Source: Vreelandella lionensis (GTDB lineage Bacteria; Pseudomonadota; Gammaproteobacteria; Pseudomonadales; Halomonadaceae). Taken from it: 45,116 bases of DNA. Location: positions 1-45,116 of the forward strand of contig NZ_MWVI01000064.1 in NCBI RefSeq assembly GCF_002087295.1. Reading direction: 5' to 3'. The translations under genes and the position numbers were made by a program. Position 1 is the stretch's first letter. Every line of letters starts with the position of its first letter. This document shows, piece after piece, positions 43,415 through 45,116 of this stretch. A model generated the notes under the pieces. It had not been told where the DNA came from, did no database searches, and worked only from the letters and a program-made list of their open reading frames with translations.

Positions 43415-44058
43415 TGGTCTGCCTCCAGGTAAAAAATCTCGGCGCGACGGTTTGCCGCCCGCGCTTCTTCAGTCGTGCCGTCAACCAACTTGGGATAGAT
43501 GCCATGCCCTTCCGTCAGGAACCGGGCCTTTGGCCAAGCCAAATGGAGCTGTCCCGCGATCGCATCAGCGCGGCGCTGTGAGAGTGAAATGTTGTAGGAC
43601 TCAGGGCCGATATGGTCGGTGTACCCAACAATGAGCACACGGCCAGCCAGGTCTTCTCCTTCCAGGAAGGAAGCCATTTCACGCTGAGAGGTAGGCGTCA
43701 GCGTTGTTGAGTCGAACTCGAAATGGAAGGGCGCCAGAGGCACAGACTCCATGGCGTCCTTGTAGTCATCCGGCATTGAGGCATGGCGCTGCTGCCAATA
43801 GGACTCGTCGTAAACGGTGCCGCCGTAAGCGTAGCGATCAAGCCCCTGGCCAGCCCCGTGGTACCAGTTGGTGGTACGGGTCGCGTTGACCCCTTGAAGC
43901 GTATAGGCAGGGATCACCACATGCCGACTGGTCATCGTGTTATACGAATCAGGTAGCGTTGACGTGCGTGCGTGCTCCAGAGCCGGAGGATGTGCTGCAC
44001 AGCCAGCAAGAACAGCTGTCAGCGAGACAGCAAGCACAGGGTTTCGCAGTGTCATCAA
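43411..44058 (-). CDS. OmpA-family lipoprotein
   Basis: The 215 aa protein has lipobox SLTAVLAGC (Cys 20), then a linker and a C-terminal OmpA peptidoglycan-binding domain: FHFEFDSTTLTPTSQREMAS, VGYTDHIGPESYNISLSQRR, NRRAEIFY. It is expected to tether the outer-membrane part of the transfer channel to peptidoglycan. Overlaps both neighbours by ATGA-type junctions. Confidence 0.85.
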   Translation of the reverse strand: MMTLRNPVLAVSLTAVLAGCAAHPPALEHARTSTLPDSYNTMTSRHVVIPAYTLQGVNATRTTNWYHGAGQGLDRYAYGGTVYDESYWQQRHASMPDDYKDAMESVPLAPFHFEFDSTTLTPTSQREMASFLEGEDLAGRVLIVGYTDHIGPESYNISLSQRRADAIAGQLHLAWPKARFLTEGHGIYPKLVDGTTEEARAANRRAEIFYLEADQ

Positions 44059-44663
44059 AGGTTCTCCAGGTACTTGATTACCGCCTCGGCCCTCTCGGCA
44101 ACGTCTCCCGACAGGCTCAATAGCTTCACTTCAGAACGAGACACAGCGACAAAGGCAGGGTACTCACGAAGACCTGCCCGACCAGCAAGCCTCGCTGCTC
44201 GCTCAATCGCCTCGACAGAGCTGGGATCGCTGATATGGTCGTCCGCAAACTCGTTCCACCGAACTTGGGGAACATGCAATTGGAGGTGCGCCAGCACATC
44301 GTCATAGTCCTTGAGGGGAACCCCGGTTTCGCCAGCCGTGAGAAAGGCTTTCCGAACGTCATTGGCAACCCCTGGAATAGAGCGAGATGCGTAAAAGGCG
44401 CGTTCACGCCATGCGCGTTCAAGGCCGGTATGGGAAGGCAGGGGGGCGTTGCGGTACTCCAGGCCCGCCGCTTCGACGGCTGCCTGAATAGAAGAGTGGT
44501 GTTTGTCCATGGCCTGGCAGTGCGGGCAATCGAAGCTGGCAAACTCAACCAGCGCCAGAGGCTGATCATTGCCGGCATGAGCGCCAGCAGCGAGCCCCAA
44601 GGTGGCCACGGTGACACCGAGAATTCTACGGATGGGGTGTAGCAGGCGGGTAGGGGAAATCAT
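44055..44663 (-). CDS. Periplasmic DsbA/DsbC-like thiol oxidoreductase
   Basis: The 202 aa protein has a signal peptide (LGVTVATLGLAAGAHA) and a thioredoxin-fold active site CPHC (residues 46-49, FASFDCPHCQAMDKHH). The helical insert ends in a cis-Pro region YPAFVAV. Such proteins (TrbB/DsbC type) fold disulfide-bearing Tra proteins such as TraV. It overlaps the gene upstream by 4 bases. Confidence 0.85.
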   Translation of the reverse strand: MISPTRLLHPIRRILGVTVATLGLAAGAHAGNDQPLALVEFASFDCPHCQAMDKHHSSIQAAVEAAGLEYRNAPLPSHTGLERAWRERAFYASRSIPGVANDVRKAFLTAGETGVPLKDYDDVLAHLQLHVPQVRWNEFADDHISDPSSVEAIERAARLAGRAGLREYPAFVAVSRSEVKLLSLSGDVAERAEAVIKYLENL

Positions 44664-44968
44664 TGGTCGCTCTCCCCCGACTGATCACTAGATTCGTTAC
44701 CTTGGTGGCTTTCTATCCAGGCGTCTTCGTGCAGCAAGCGCCACACGGTAAAGCGACAAGCATAGTCAGCTGATTCAAACGCCTCATGCACCGATTCCTG
44801 TTGCTTAGGAAAGGTTAGCTGCGTCAGTGAAGTTGCCACATTGCCAAACCAAAGAACGGGCTGACAGGTTCGCTCAATTCGAGCTTCTGAATCGGTCGCC
44901 AGGACAATCCATGCGACCCAAACTAATATGGCCACGCCAATAAGCGTGCTGCCTCGCATCGCCATCAT
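44660..44968 (-). CDS. Small membrane protein at the start of the visible tra operon
   Basis: ATG 44968 (or 44965) follows GGAGG; about 102 aa. One N-terminal helix (TLIGVAILVWVAWIVLA), then a periplasmic part with two Cys (RTCQPVLWFG, ADYACRFTVW) that could form a disulfide, and an acidic tail. I do not recognise the family. Its stop overlaps the Dsb-like gene. Confidence 0.65.
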   Translation of the reverse strand: MMAMRGSTLIGVAILVWVAWIVLATDSEARIERTCQPVLWFGNVATSLTQLTFPKQQESVHEAFESADYACRFTVWRLLHEDAWIESHQGNESSDQSGESDQ

Positions 44969-45047
44969 CTCAATTCCGCCTCCCAGCGGTGCTCTCTCAT
45001 AGGTGCCCTTAATGGGCCTCGCAGGTAGATAGGGCAGCCACTGACAC

Positions 45048-45116
45048 TTAACCGGGGGAAGTAGAGATTTTTTTGCGCGAGTCGCTTTGTAGTGGTTCAA
45101 TAAAGCCGGACACCAA
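45048..45116 (-). CDS. Possible 3' end of an upstream gene (cut by the window edge)
   Basis: An open frame enters from the right edge and ends SRKKISTSPG-stop at 45050-45048. Only 22 residues are visible, so identity is unknown. Confidence 0.25.
   Translation of the reverse strand: MVSGFIEPLQSDSRKKISTSPG

Noticed and set aside
33493..45116. An oriT or replication origin
   Set aside because: No convincing nick-site hairpin or iteron array seen. The palindromes may concern partition or control, but I cannot call an origin.

Overview
The window is a piece of a mobile replicon, a conjugative plasmid or ICE, from a gammaproteobacterium. The host guess rests on the family flavour of the genes: F-type tra proteins, mer genes, a Tn4651-like transposition module and a BLH-type sulfur cluster. 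A Halomonas/Marinobacter-like marine host would fit, but that is only inference. I see no rRNA, tRNA or CRISPR array.

Layout. (1) 1-5331 is plasmid backbone: small, mostly leftward genes of unknown function, several with their own terminator, and four preceded by the same structured 5' leader. (2) 5332-8166 is a degraded accessory zone with an intact SAM methyltransferase, two small membrane proteins and MFS remnants. (3) 8167-23674 is a 15.5 kb Tn3-superfamily transposon of the Tn4651 type. It has about 46 bp inverted ends, a likely TATAG target duplication, tnpA, and divergent tnpS/tnpT around a 14-6-14 recombination core. Its cargo is a decayed mercury operon (merR-HMA, merT, merP, merA, merB'), an older mer relic broken by an ISL3-type IS, a cytochrome c/beta-propeller gene with an ECF sigma factor and a broken anti-sigma gene, and two DUF1232 genes. 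(4) 24349-26674 is a sulfur cluster (persulfide-dioxygenase-like MBL protein, DUF442, sulP remnant, YeeE-YhdH chimera). (5) 26758-30599 is a non-autonomous element with Tn402/Tn5053-type 25 bp ends and a 5 bp CCTGG duplication, inserted in a perfect hairpin. It carries a CHASE4-GGDEF(-EAL) gene and a dead serine resolvase. (6) 31067-45116 is backbone again, all leftward: a ParS/RES toxin-antitoxin pair, a repeat-rich gene, an HD-domain MobH/TraI_2-like protein, an M48 protease gene, then traC, V, B, K, E, L, A, a lytic transglycosylase, an OmpA-like lipoprotein and a DsbA/C-like protein.

How it fits together. The leftward genes of region 6 form one tightly packed transfer operon with repeated ATGA-type overlaps. 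Transcription starts beyond the right edge. The leader RNA element occurs on both sides of the accessory block (at 5281 and 31223), so regions 1 and 6 belong to one backbone into which regions 2-5 were inserted. An 18 bp palindrome resembling ParB/KorB-type sites recurs at 1364, 2851, 3880 and 34290.

Caveat. About fifteen otherwise convincing genes, including the conserved traC and traK, carry single-base frameshifts, many at short homopolymers. Either this replicon is decaying or the assembly contains indel errors. The pseudogene calls depend on that distinction.
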